A DNA stretch of 64,000 nucleotides, from the NCBI GenBank assembly GCA_963929535.1, contig CAWVIZ010000001.1:62001-126000 (forward strand). Direction: 5' to 3'. This document shows, piece by piece, positions 9,669 through 18,246 of this stretch; the stretch's first letter is position 1, and every line of letters starts with the position of its first letter. The position numbers and the translations under genes were made by a program. The notes beneath the pieces were generated by a model, which made no database searches, was not told where the DNA came from, and saw only the letters and a program-made list of their open reading frames with translations. The DNA is from Pullilachnospira sp963929535 (GTDB lineage: Bacteria > Bacillota > Clostridia > Lachnospirales > Lachnospiraceae).

Positions 9669-10772
9669 ATGACTTACAGGGAACTGGATGCGGCGATTCG
9701 CAAAATGGAACCGCAGGAAGAGCTTATATACCGCCATGTGATCCGCCATCCGGACTACAGCATCCTGCCCCGGAAGACGATCAACGGACAGGAGTATATG
9801 CTTCTGGTAAACGCTGTGTCTGACACCTTTCATCACTGTCCCCATCCATTCGTATCCGTCCATAAAAACCACCGTTTCACCAATATGCCCCCGCACATTC
9901 ATGCGGGCATTGAGATCAGCTATATTTATTCCGGCACCTGCCGGATGACATTGGAAAACCGTCCTTACACCCTGAAAAAGGGACAGTTTCTTCTCATGGA
10001 TTCTGCCATCCCTCACTCCATCGATTCGGTGGGCGGCATGGATGACATTCTGATCAGTGTGATCATCGTCTCCAATTTTCTTCGGGACTCCGTTTTTCAT
10101 CATCTGGCTTCCGGCAATATTCTTTCAGAATTCTTGTCCAAGGCAATTTCACCTTATGACAGCCATAATTCCTTTATCCTGTTTCATTCCGAAAACAGCC
10201 GCCGGCTTCCGATCTTCATGAATGAACTGATGATCGAGCATCTGGAGCCGTCACTGAACGCAGTGGATGTTATCACGCATCTCCTGCAGCTTATATTTCT
10301 GGATCTGATGAGCCTGTATGGAAACGGAGATGCGTTTTTTTCCAATATGCCGTCTCATTCCGGTACATACGATCTGATCCCCATCCTGAACTATATCCAC
10401 AATAACTACCGGGACTGCACCTTAAAATCCACCGCTCAGTCCTTCGGTATGAGTTCCAATTATCTGACTACGCTTTTAAAAAAGAATACTGGTTTCTCTT
10501 TTAAGGAGCTGGTTCAGAAACAGCGTTTCTCCGATGCGCTGAATCTTCTGAAAAATACGGATCTGTCGGTGGAAATGATCGCCTCCTCCGTGGGCTACGG
10601 CACAACCACTTACTTTTACAAAAAATTCCGGGATAGCTTCGGATGCTCTCCAAAAGAATACCGGCTGCGGCACACAGCCCAGTCAAACGAACATGGAGCG
10701 TGCCGGCCTGGCCCGTTGCCGCGCAAAAAAGACGGGCTTCAGAAATCCAACTCTGAAATCCGTCTTTTTTGA
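9669..10772 (+). CDS. AraC-family transcriptional regulator of the adjacent sugar importer
   Basis: A 367-residue regulator. The N-terminal cupin-like sensor includes the HIHAGIEISYIYSG-like segment at about residues 76-90; the two C-terminal helix-turn-helix motifs lie at about 240-338 (TAQSFGMSSNYLTTLLKK and MIASSVGYGTTTYFYKKFRDSFGCSPKEYR). It is divergent from the permease-binding protein-glycosidase operon and is inferred to activate it when sugar is bound. The last 30 residues after the domain are not conserved-looking and their codons run through a terminator hairpin, so the native stop may have been lost and the frame now ends in the terminator. Confidence 0.93.
   Translation: MTYRELDAAIRKMEPQEELIYRHVIRHPDYSILPRKTINGQEYMLLVNAVSDTFHHCPHPFVSVHKNHRFTNMPPHIHAGIEISYIYSGTCRMTLENRPYTLKKGQFLLMDSAIPHSIDSVGGMDDILISVIIVSNFLRDSVFHHLASGNILSEFLSKAISPYDSHNSFILFHSENSRRLPIFMNELMIEHLEPSLNAVDVITHLLQLIFLDLMSLYGNGDAFFSNMPSHSGTYDLIPILNYIHNNYRDCTLKSTAQSFGMSSNYLTTLLKKNTGFSFKELVQKQRFSDALNLLKNTDLSVEMIASSVGYGTTTYFYKKFRDSFGCSPKEYRLRHTAQSNEHGACRPGPLPRKKDGLQKSNSEIRLF
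10725..10771 (+). terminator. Intrinsic terminator overlapping the AraC gene end
   Basis: AAAAAAGACGG and CCGTCTTTTTT arms, with an inner CTTCAGA/TCTGAA pair, form a bidirectional-looking terminator between convergent genes. The AraC stop codon lies at its right edge. Confidence 0.8.
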
Positions 10773-10790
10773 TTTATACCATTTCCGGAA

Positions 10791-11648
10791 CTATCTTCTT
10801 TTGATCCAGTTTACCGACAGTTCCACCCACCCCTGGTTGTCCGCCAGGGGCGGCCGTTTGGGGTTTCCATCGTATACGGTTTCGTCGCACAGAGACATTC
10901 CATGCCCGCCCTTCTCATACACATGGAGTTCAAAGGGTATCCTGCATCTGCGCAGGGCCACGGCAAACTCCAGGGAATTTTCCACCGGAACGTCCGCATC
11001 CTCCTGGGTATGCCACAGAAAAGCGGGAACTGTTTTCCCGGTCACCCGTTTTTCCAGGGAAAGCTGGCTTCTCATTCTGTCCGTATCATTCTCGCCCAGC
11101 AGAAGACTTCTGGATTCCCTGTGGGTAAATTCTCCCATGGTGATCACCGGATAGCAGAGAATCATACCATCCGGCTTCCACAGCTTCCGCCCGTCCCTGA
11201 CCGGATATCTTTCCCCCATGGCCTCCAGAAGAAACGGCTCGTCCCACAGGGTTCCCAGACATGCCGTCAGATGTCCTCCGGCGGAAAATCCCACAGTAAA
11301 GATCCTGTCCGGATCGATCCTCCACTCCCCGGCCCTGCTTCTCACCAGAGCCACACTTTCGCCAAGCTCCAGAAGCGCGCAGGGGTATCTGGAGGGCGCC
11401 ACGCTGTACTGCAGCACAAATGCGTGAAATCCCGCAGCCAGATAACGGAATGCCACCACCTCCGCCTCTCTGTCTGACTTCATCCCATAGGCCCCGCCGG
11501 GACAGATGATCACTGCCGACCGTTTTTGGGAACATACCAGTTCCGGGGACTCCCGCTGCAGATAGGTGACCAGATACGGTTGTTCTTCCGGCTGTACCGC
11601 ACCAGCCCTCCGGTAATCCGGCGTAATATCTATTTTTTCATGTATCAT
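10791..11648 (-). CDS. Alpha/beta hydrolase, acetylxylan-esterase-like
   Basis: A 285-residue cytoplasmic enzyme of the alpha/beta hydrolase fold. The oxyanion segment is ICPGGAYGM, the nucleophile elbow is GFSAGG (Ser near residue 121), and the likely acid and base are Asp in DADVPVENS (about 219) and His in KGGHGMSL (about 248). This is the pattern of small carbohydrate esterases that remove acetyl groups from imported sugars. A longer frame begins at 11711, but the AAGGGGG site fits the ATG at 11648. It is next to araD on the same strand, so a role in arabinoxylan use is possible; the substrate is inferred only. Confidence 0.82.
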   Translation of the reverse strand: MIHEKIDITPDYRRAGAVQPEEQPYLVTYLQRESPELVCSQKRSAVIICPGGAYGMKSDREAEVVAFRYLAAGFHAFVLQYSVAPSRYPCALLELGESVALVRSRAGEWRIDPDRIFTVGFSAGGHLTACLGTLWDEPFLLEAMGERYPVRDGRKLWKPDGMILCYPVITMGEFTHRESRSLLLGENDTDRMRSQLSLEKRVTGKTVPAFLWHTQEDADVPVENSLEFAVALRRCRIPFELHVYEKGGHGMSLCDETVYDGNPKRPPLADNQGWVELSVNWIKRR

Positions 11649-11788
11649 ACTCTCTGATTCCCCCTTTTCGTAACGGAACCGCTCCGCCTTATCTCCTTTT
11701 TTGCAGTTCATCCTTAAGTCTTACACAGGTTTTGCTTTTCAGAAGATCTTACGCTGCCCTTCCGGCCAAACCGCCGCAGACCTTTCCC

Positions 11789-12481
11789 CTACTGTCCGTA
11801 ATAAGCGTTTGCCCCATGCTTTCTGTAAAAATGCTTGTCCCGGATGCAGTCAGGTGCAGGCTGTACCCTGGGATTGATCAGCTCTGTCCTGGTGGCCATC
11901 TTCGCCACCTCCTCCAGCACCACCGCATTGTGAACAGCCTGCGCGGCGTCCTTCCCCCAGGCAAAGGGACCGTGGTTGCAGCAGAGCACTCCCGGCGTGT
12001 ACATGGGATTGATCCCGCCCTTCTCAAAGGTTTCAATGATCACCAGACCGGTATTCTTCTCATACGCCTGATCGATCTCTTCCGGGGTCAGATTTCTGGC
12101 GCAGGGGATTGGTCCGAAGAAATAATCCGCATGGGTGGTTCCGTAAAGGGGAATGCTCCTGCCCGCCTGAGCCCAGGCCGTGGCCTCCGGGGAATGGGTG
12201 TGCACGATCCCTCCGATCTCCGGATATTTTTTGTAAAGCTCCAGATGTGTGGCGGTATCGGAAGAAGGCCTGTATTTTCCTTCCACAGTGTTTCCTTCCA
12301 GATCCACCACCACCATATCCTCAGGCGTCAGCCGGTCATAATCCACACCGCTGGGCTTGATCACAAAATATCCTGTTTCCCGGTCGATCCCGCTTACGTT
12401 GCCCCAGGTGTAGGTGATCAGGCCTCTTCTGGGCAGCTCCATATTCGCTTCATATACTTCCTGTTTCAGTTTCTCCAGCAT
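11789..12481 (-). CDS. araD: L-ribulose-5-phosphate 4-epimerase
   Basis: A 230-residue class II aldolase-fold enzyme that interconverts L-ribulose 5-phosphate and D-xylulose 5-phosphate, the last step of arabinose entry into the pentose phosphate pathway. The metal-binding HTH at about residues 94-96, Asp near 75 and His170 in NHGPFAWG match the zinc ligands and active site of known AraD. The GNVSG and KPSG motifs and the C-terminal HGANAYYGQ are also characteristic. Length is normal. araA and araB are not in the window. It follows an AraR-type regulator on the same strand. Confidence 0.96.
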   Translation of the reverse strand: MLEKLKQEVYEANMELPRRGLITYTWGNVSGIDRETGYFVIKPSGVDYDRLTPEDMVVVDLEGNTVEGKYRPSSDTATHLELYKKYPEIGGIVHTHSPEATAWAQAGRSIPLYGTTHADYFFGPIPCARNLTPEEIDQAYEKNTGLVIIETFEKGGINPMYTPGVLCCNHGPFAWGKDAAQAVHNAVVLEEVAKMATRTELINPRVQPAPDCIRDKHFYRKHGANAYYGQ

Positions 12482-12728
12482 TGTTTCTCTCCTTTCTGGT
12501 CACATTCTTTGCATCAGCGAAGTCTTCCGGCTTCGCGGGTGTCCTTTTCTTAGAATATCCCGTTTCCGCATCCCCCATTCCATCCCCGCCAGGCTGTCCG
12601 GTCCCATCGGGTGCTTTCCTTCCGGATTATTCTTTTCCGCCGGCGCCATCCGCTTTGGGTCTGTTCTCTCATTTCTGCCAGTGATTTTCACTTTCACTGT
12701 TTTTCGTCTGCCTGCATGGGAATGTCCC

Positions 12729-13829
12729 TTATCCGACGCTCAGTCCCCTGCAGGATTCCCGGATCACCAGCTCCGGTTCCAGAAGTCTCAGATTTGCCTC
12801 TTTTTCCGGATGTACGCCGCGGATCCGGTCAAGGAGCATACGGGCGGCCATAGCTCCCAGCCGTTCATGGGGATGAGCCACGGTGGTCATTTTCAGCGGT
12901 CCGGAACTGGCAATAAAAGAATCGTCGTAGCCGGTCAGGGAAATATCCTCCGGAACCCGCATTCCCATCTCAGTCAGCGCCCGGTAAACCTCCAGCGCGA
13001 TCTGATCATTATAGCAGACCACTCCCGTAAAATCCCACTTCTGCTCCACCATCCGCTTCACCACCAAAGCCGGCTTCACCTTCCGATCCTCTGTATGAAA
13101 CCAGATCACCAGGTCAGGATCATAGGGGATCTGCGCCTCCTGCAAAGCTTTCACATACCCTTTATGCCTTTCCGCCCCCTGGCTGTCATCCGCCTTGAAG
13201 ATCCCCGCGATTCTTCTGTGCCCCAGCTTTACCAGATGGGATGCCGCCAGATAACCGCCTTTTTCATCATCCATCAGCACGCAGGGCTTGTCCCGCATCT
13301 GGGGATATCTTCCCTGAATAAATACATAAGGGATCTCATAGGCATCCAGCCGTTCATATAATGCCATATTCCGGCAGAGGATCTGGCTTTTGCTGGGCTC
13401 CACGATCAGTCCATCCACATCCTTGGTGAGAATGTCCTCCAGGCACTGGGCTTCCTTCTGACGGCTGTTTCCCGTATTTTTCAGCATAATGCTGTATCCC
13501 GCTTCTGTCAGCACCTGATCCATTCCCTGGATCAGCCGGGGAAAAATATAATCTGAGAGATAGGTGGTGATCACGGCAATATTCCGGGAATTCTTCCGGT
13601 GCCGCATCCGTTCGGAACAGAAGGTTCCCCTCCCGTGCTCCGCCGTCACATACCCCTCATTTTCCAGGATAGCCAGCGCCTTGCGCACCGTATGGCGGCT
13701 CAGCCCGTACTCCCGGGAAAGCTGGTTTTCCGAAGGCAGTTTTTCCCCCGGCCTGATCTGTCCGGACAGGATACTTTCCTTCAGCCGCTCCATCAATACG
13801 ATATATTTTGTTTTTCCTGTTTCCGTCAT
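12729..13829 (-). CDS. araR: AraR-type regulator: GntR DNA-binding domain with LacI-like sensor
   Basis: A 366-residue repressor. A winged-helix GntR domain (about residues 8-75, with PSENQLSREYGLSRHTVRKA) is joined to a periplasmic-binding-protein-like effector domain (about 85-366, ending in LEPELVIRESC). This combination is typical of AraR, which releases DNA when L-arabinose binds, and the neighbouring araD supports the call. The start is uncertain: the ATG at 13829 gives the usual N-terminus but has a poor ribosome site, a GGAG precedes an ATG at 13913 (28 residues longer), and a good GGGAGGTG lies before CTG codons between the two. Confidence 0.85.
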   Translation of the reverse strand: MTETGKTKYIVLMERLKESILSGQIRPGEKLPSENQLSREYGLSRHTVRKALAILENEGYVTAEHGRGTFCSERMRHRKNSRNIAVITTYLSDYIFPRLIQGMDQVLTEAGYSIMLKNTGNSRQKEAQCLEDILTKDVDGLIVEPSKSQILCRNMALYERLDAYEIPYVFIQGRYPQMRDKPCVLMDDEKGGYLAASHLVKLGHRRIAGIFKADDSQGAERHKGYVKALQEAQIPYDPDLVIWFHTEDRKVKPALVVKRMVEQKWDFTGVVCYNDQIALEVYRALTEMGMRVPEDISLTGYDDSFIASSGPLKMTTVAHPHERLGAMAARMLLDRIRGVHPEKEANLRLLEPELVIRESCRGLSVG

Positions 13830-13969
13830 ACTTCCCGTTATTGTAAATTCTGTATCCAGCAGTCTTTCACCTCCCTGCCGCGCCGGGGCAGTTCTGTTCT
13901 GCCGCCAGGCCATGAATTCTCCGCCGTCCAGGCTCCGCGTTTCCCGCTTCCTCCGGCTTGTTCCAGTTC

Positions 13970-14006
13970 ATTATACAACTGTTGCGCAGGTGCTTACAAG
14001 TTGTAT
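13970..14006 (-). promoter_or_regulatory. araR promoter with overlapping palindromic operator
   Basis: On the minus strand TTGTAA and TATAAT are 18 bases apart. ATACAACT (13973-13980) and AGTTGTAT (13999-14006) form an inverted repeat covering both boxes, and each half also contains a small palindrome. This is the expected position for autorepression by AraR. Confidence 0.6.
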
Positions 14007-14013
14007 TTTCCTC

Positions 14014-14042
14014 TTAACTTTTTTTCCGTTTTCTGCTATACT
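14014..14042 (+). promoter_or_regulatory. Promoter of the KaiC-like/PEP-binding fusion gene
   Basis: TTAACT and TATACT are separated by 17 bases on the + strand. Transcription would start near 14049 and give a leader of about 400 bases. Confidence 0.5.
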
Positions 14043-14125
14043 GTCCTTAAACAGATCTGATGTGCGGCGGCAGCCAGGTTCAACGGATATGCCAGCGTCT
14101 GCCCGCTGCCGGAAGGAATCTAATC

Positions 14126-14268
14126 GTAACAGTTCAGCCTTCCGGCTTCACTGTCACAAAAGCATGCACACAGGCTGCGGAAAACGCAGCCTGGCGCCCG
14201 CGGGCCTCGGGATCCCGCTGCAAATGCAGCGGGACACCTCGCGGGTCAGTTGAAGGTTGAACTGTAAC
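14126..14268 (+). repeat. 143-bp structured interspersed repeat, copy A
   Basis: Same length and about the same sequence as 50880-51022. The ends are inverted repeats (GTAACAGTTCAGCCTTC and its near complement). Two internal hairpins, CAGGCTGCG/CGCAGCCTG and CCCGCTGCA/TGCAGCGGG, give a cloverleaf-like fold. A partial inverted copy of the end follows at about 14284-14308. No target duplication is obvious here. It lies in the leader of the downstream gene. Confidence 0.85.
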
Positions 14269-14318
14269 ATCAAACAGGCTACAGCAAAGCCGGAAGGCTG
14301 AACTGTGGTCCAAACGGC

Positions 14319-14358
14319 AAGGGCGCCGGGGAGCAGAAGCTTCCTGGCGCCTTTTTTT
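14319..14358 (+). terminator. Strong intrinsic terminator in the leader of the fusion gene
   Basis: GGCGCC arms with a partly paired interior are followed by seven T residues. It lies on the + strand after a + promoter and 88 bases before the next + start codon; the gene on its left is on the minus strand. It is therefore either an attenuator for that gene or a stop for a short leader RNA. Confidence 0.75.
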
Positions 14359-14445
14359 CATAAACAGTCCGGGCAGAGGCCGTATATCCGCCGCAGCAGC
14401 GGCGGTCCCCTCTGTACACGGTTTTGATTCCAAGGGAGGTACTTT

Positions 14446-17025
14446 ATGGCGGCATTTGACAAAATTAAAAGTGGGATCCCCAGCATGGACCAGCTTCTGG
14501 ATTACATTCGCCTGGGGGACAATGTGGTCTGGCAGGTCAACAGTCTGGAGGAATTCCGTTTTTTCGCGGAACCGTTGGCTCAGCAGGCTATTTCTGACGG
14601 CAGGAATCTGATCTATATGCGCTTCGCGGGGCATGAACCGCTGCTTACGCCCCGGAAGGGACTGAAAATCTGCGAATTTGATCCTGACGAAGGTTTTGAA
14701 GCTTTCACCGTAAAGATCTACCAGCGGATCACGGAGGAAGGAAAAGAGGCCTTTTATGTTTTTGACAGTCTTTCCTCTCTTCAGTCTGTATGGTATACGG
14801 ATCTGATGATGGGAAATTTTTTCCGGGTAACCTGTCCTTATCTTTTCCAGCTGGATACTGTGGCCTATTTCCCTCTGCTGCGGGGCCGTCACTCCTTTGA
14901 CACAGTAGCCCGCATCCGGGATACCACTCAGCTCCTCCTGGATGTCCACACCGGAAAACAGCTCTATCTTCATCCGGTGAAGGTATGGAACCGGTACTCC
15001 ACCCGGATGTTCCTGCCTCATTCCTGCGACCTTGGGACCCGCCAGTTCCGCACTGTGGAGGACGGAGTTGCCATCAGCCGGTATTATCAGCTTCTGGACC
15101 AGGAGGAATCCGGGAAGCCCGACCAGAACTATGACAGCTACGACCGCTTCTTTTCCACGGCCCGGATGGCTTTTGGGCAGGGAGAGTTTTCCAGGGAGAC
15201 AGAGGATCAGATACTGGAAAGCACCATGACCAGAGATCACCGTCTGCAGGAAATGATCCGGAAATATTTTCAGCCCGGGGACTACTTCCGTCTGCGGGAT
15301 CGGATCATCGGAAGCGGCTCCATCGGCGGAAAAGCCTGCGGCATGCTCCTGGCCAGGAAGATCGCCTACAGTGAGCTTCCCTCTTACCGGGAACACAGTG
15401 AGCCCCATGATTCCTTCTATATCGGCTCAGATGTGTTCTACACCTATATCGTCTCCAACAACTGCTGGGGGATCCGTATCGCCCAGAGATCACCGGAGGG
15501 GTATTTTTCCAGGGCGGAGGAATTGAGAACAGCGCTGCTGTCCGGGGAATTTCCCGCCAATATCCGGGAAAAATTCCGTTCCATGCTGGAGTATTTCGGC
15601 CAGAGTCCCATCATCGTCCGCTCCTCCAGTTTTCTGGAGGATGGCTTCGGCAACGCCTTTGCCGGAAAATATGAATCCGTGTTCTGCGTCAATCAGGGGA
15701 CCCCTGACAAGAGGCTGGAGGATTTTGAGCAGGCAGTCCGCACTGTCTACGCCAGTACCATGAGCCCTGCGGCTCTGGAATACCGGATGCAGAGAGGGCT
15801 TGCCTTCTGCGACGAACAGATGGCTGTTCTGGTACAGAGAGTATCCGGAGCCTACTGGGGAAGCCTGTTTTTCCCTTCCGCTGCCGGCGTGGGCTACAGC
15901 TGCAGCGCGTACCGCTGGAACCGGGACATGGATCCTTCCGCCGGCATGCTGCGGCTGGTGGCGGGACTGGGAACCCGGGCGGTGGACCGGACGGAAAATG
16001 ATTATCCCCGGCTGGCAAATCTGGACCGTCCTGCAGTCTCCCTGCACACCACCACCGCCGAAAAGCATCAGTTCTCCCAGCGCTTCCTGGATGTGCTGGA
16101 TACGGAGCAGAACTGCCCAAGGAGCATAGAGGCGGAGGAGCTGATGGATCTTCTTCCCCTCTGGTATAAGAAGGCGGTAATGGAGCGGGACTATGAGGCG
16201 GAGGACGCCTGCCGCCGGATGAACCGTTTCCGCCAGGTATGGTTTGTCACCTGCCAGAAGCTCCTGGAAAATATCCGCTTTACTTCACTGATGCAGGATC
16301 TTCTGAAAACCCTGGAGCTGGCTTATCAGAATCCTGTGGATATTGAATATACGGTAAATCTGGATGATTCCGGGGATTTTATCATCAATCTTCTGCAGTG
16401 CCGTCCCCTGTACACCGGAGAAAACGGCGGCCGGACCCGGATTCCCCACCTTCCCTCCCGGGATATCTTTTTTGAGCTGAAGGATTCCTCCCTGGGAAAT
16501 TCCATGCGCCGTCCCATAGAGGCGGTGGTGCAGATTTCCCCTGTGGAATACTACCAGTATCCTTACAGTCTGAAGCCCGCGGCGGCCCAGGCGTTGGGCC
16601 GGATCAACCGGTATTACCGCAGCCGGGGAAAACGTATCCTTCTTGCCTCTCCGGGGCGTCTGGGCACCTCCTCACCGGAGCTGGGCGTACCTGTCACCTT
16701 CGCGGAAATCTCCGGCTTCAGCGTACTGTGCGAGATCTCCGACAACCGGGCGGGTTATCTGCCGGAGCTGAGCTACGGAAGCCATATGTTCCAGGATCTG
16801 GTGGAGTCGGACATTCTTTACTGCGCCCTGTGGAACGACCGGAGAACCCTCCGGTATTCAGAGGATTTCTTCCTGGATCTGGAAAATCTCTTCCCCAAGA
16901 TCTGTCCGGACTTCCCGGAGCTGACAGAGATGTTCCGGGTCACGGAGCCGGAACATCTGTATCTGTGGAATGATATCGTCTCCGGGAAGACCCTCTGCGG
17001 CTATATGAGAAAGGCTTCTGACTAA
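14446..17025 (+). CDS. PEP/pyruvate-binding-domain protein with KaiC-like N-terminal domain
   Basis: An 859-residue soluble protein. The first ~230 residues begin GIPSMDQLLDYIRLGDNVVWQV, which resembles the start of KaiC/RecA-like ATPases but lacks a Walker A GKT/S. From about residue 280 an ATP-grasp PEP/pyruvate-binding domain follows, as in PEP synthase and PPDK (GSGSIGGKACGM, SPIIVRSSSFLEDGFGNAFAGK). It then extends through EYTVNLDD and LLQCRPLY to a long C-terminal region. The swivelling phospho-histidine domain and PEP-binding barrel of PEP synthase are missing, so it cannot run the full reaction alone. AGGGAGG precedes the start. The function is unknown; a regulatory or phosphotransfer role is possible. 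Confidence 0.85.
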   Translation: MAAFDKIKSGIPSMDQLLDYIRLGDNVVWQVNSLEEFRFFAEPLAQQAISDGRNLIYMRFAGHEPLLTPRKGLKICEFDPDEGFEAFTVKIYQRITEEGKEAFYVFDSLSSLQSVWYTDLMMGNFFRVTCPYLFQLDTVAYFPLLRGRHSFDTVARIRDTTQLLLDVHTGKQLYLHPVKVWNRYSTRMFLPHSCDLGTRQFRTVEDGVAISRYYQLLDQEESGKPDQNYDSYDRFFSTARMAFGQGEFSRETEDQILESTMTRDHRLQEMIRKYFQPGDYFRLRDRIIGSGSIGGKACGMLLARKIAYSELPSYREHSEPHDSFYIGSDVFYTYIVSNNCWGIRIAQRSPEGYFSRAEELRTALLSGEFPANIREKFRSMLEYFGQSPIIVRSSSFLEDGFGNAFAGKYESVFCVNQGTPDKRLEDFEQAVRTVYASTMSPAALEYRMQRGLAFCDEQMAVLVQRVSGAYWGSLFFPSAAGVGYSCSAYRWNRDMDPSAGMLRLVAGLGTRAVDRTENDYPRLANLDRPAVSLHTTTAEKHQFSQRFLDVLDTEQNCPRSIEAEELMDLLPLWYKKAVMERDYEAEDACRRMNRFRQVWFVTCQKLLENIRFTSLMQDLLKTLELAYQNPVDIEYTVNLDDSGDFIINLLQCRPLYTGENGGRTRIPHLPSRDIFFELKDSSLGNSMRRPIEAVVQISPVEYYQYPYSLKPAAAQALGRINRYYRSRGKRILLASPGRLGTSSPELGVPVTFAEISGFSVLCEISDNRAGYLPELSYGSHMFQDLVESDILYCALWNDRRTLRYSEDFFLDLENLFPKICPDFPELTEMFRVTEPEHLYLWNDIVSGKTLCGYMRKASD

Positions 17026-17090
17026 GAAAGCCCCGGGGAACTTCTGGACCGGTCACATTGCCGGAAGTTTCCCCGGAGCTTTCTTTTCTC
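17025..17090 (+). terminator. Terminator between convergent genes
   Basis: Arms GAAAGCCCCGGGGAA and TTTCCCCGGAGCTTTC form a long imperfect stem with T-rich sequence after it on the + strand; the flanking A/T may let it serve both directions. Confidence 0.75.
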
Positions 17091-17099
17091 ATATATCCA

Positions 17100-18173
17100 T
17101 TACTTTTCCACCGGAATCTCGATCAGTTCCTTGGGTGATGACGCCAGATTCCTGTATCCGTCCCTGGTCACCACCACGGTGTCCTCGATCCTCACTCCGC
17201 CGAAGCCCGGCACATAGATACCCGGCTCCACCGTCTCTGTCATTCCTTCCTGAAGGACCGTATCATCGTTGGGGGACAGTCTGGGGCTCTCATGGATAAA
17301 CAGTCCCACGCTGTGGCCCAGACCATGTCCGAAGCAGTCGCCGTACCCCGCATCCGCAATGATATCCCTGGCCACCTTGTCCACACTCTTTCCGGTCACT
17401 CCTGCCCGGATGGCGTCCAGCGCCGCCAGCTGCGCCTTCAGCACCACCTGATAGATCTCTTTCTGCTTCTCGCTGGCTTTTCCCAGCACCACAGTCCTGG
17501 TCATATCGGAGCAGTAACCATTCACCATGCATCCGAAATCCATGGTGATAAAGTCTCCTTCCTCCAGCTTCTTATTTCCCGGGATCGCGTGGGGCATGGA
17601 AGAATTCAGACCGGAAGCCACGATCGTGGAAAAACTGGTTCCCTCCGCGCCTGCTTTCTTCATCTCATACTCCAGCTCAGCCGCCACCTGAAGTTCCGTC
17701 ATTCCAGGCTTTAAGATCTTCAGAACCGCCGCAAACGCCTGATCCCCGATATCCTCGGCTCTGGCGATGTACTCCAGTTCTTCCTCTGTTTTGATCCTGC
17801 GCAGCTCATCCACACTGCCGCCCATAGGTACCCAATAGGTCACATTCAGCTCTGCCTTCAGCCGGTCAAACTGGGCGCACAGCATGGATTCATCCTCATA
17901 GCCCATGGAAAATCCGTGCTCTTTTCCTTCTTTTTCCATACATTCCCGGAGGATCTGCGCCCTCTTATGGCCGCTGTTTTCCTCCACAACAGTAAAGCTG
18001 CTTTCCTTGGATGCCTGCTCCGTATACCGGGAATCGGTGATCAGCACCTGCTGGGTGCGGGAGATGTACAGTGCGCCCTCTCCCCCCCGGAATCCGGAAA
18101 GATGCCGCATATTATAGGGGTCGGTGATCAGCAGGGCATCGATCTTCTTTTCATCCAAAAGCTTCATTGACAT
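17100..18173 (-). CDS. M24 family metallopeptidase, Xaa-Pro aminopeptidase type
   Basis: A 357-residue cytoplasmic enzyme that removes N-terminal residues preceding proline. The creatinase-like N-domain spans about residues 1-130. The pita-bread catalytic domain shows all five metal ligands: two Asp in MDFGCMVNGYCSDMTRTV (about 211 and 222), His in HGLGHSVGL (about 285), and Glu in ETVEPGIY and in RIEDTVVV. The start at 18173 has an AGAAGGGA site. It sits 73 bases downstream of the sulfhydrylase gene on the same strand. Confidence 0.93.
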   Translation of the reverse strand: MSMKLLDEKKIDALLITDPYNMRHLSGFRGGEGALYISRTQQVLITDSRYTEQASKESSFTVVEENSGHKRAQILRECMEKEGKEHGFSMGYEDESMLCAQFDRLKAELNVTYWVPMGGSVDELRRIKTEEELEYIARAEDIGDQAFAAVLKILKPGMTELQVAAELEYEMKKAGAEGTSFSTIVASGLNSSMPHAIPGNKKLEEGDFITMDFGCMVNGYCSDMTRTVVLGKASEKQKEIYQVVLKAQLAALDAIRAGVTGKSVDKVARDIIADAGYGDCFGHGLGHSVGLFIHESPRLSPNDDTVLQEGMTETVEPGIYVPGFGGVRIEDTVVVTRDGYRNLASSPKELIEIPVEK

Positions 18174-18246
18174 GACTGTTCCCTTCTTTCTCTAATATAT
18201 ACTGCCGCGGCCGGATCCGATGCCGTACCGCGGCGCTTTCTGTCAG

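Noticed and set aside
14134..15408. A 424-codon minus-strand open frame across the PEP-binding gene
   Set aside because: It runs opposite to a strongly supported coding region and through the structured repeat; no motif or ribosome site.
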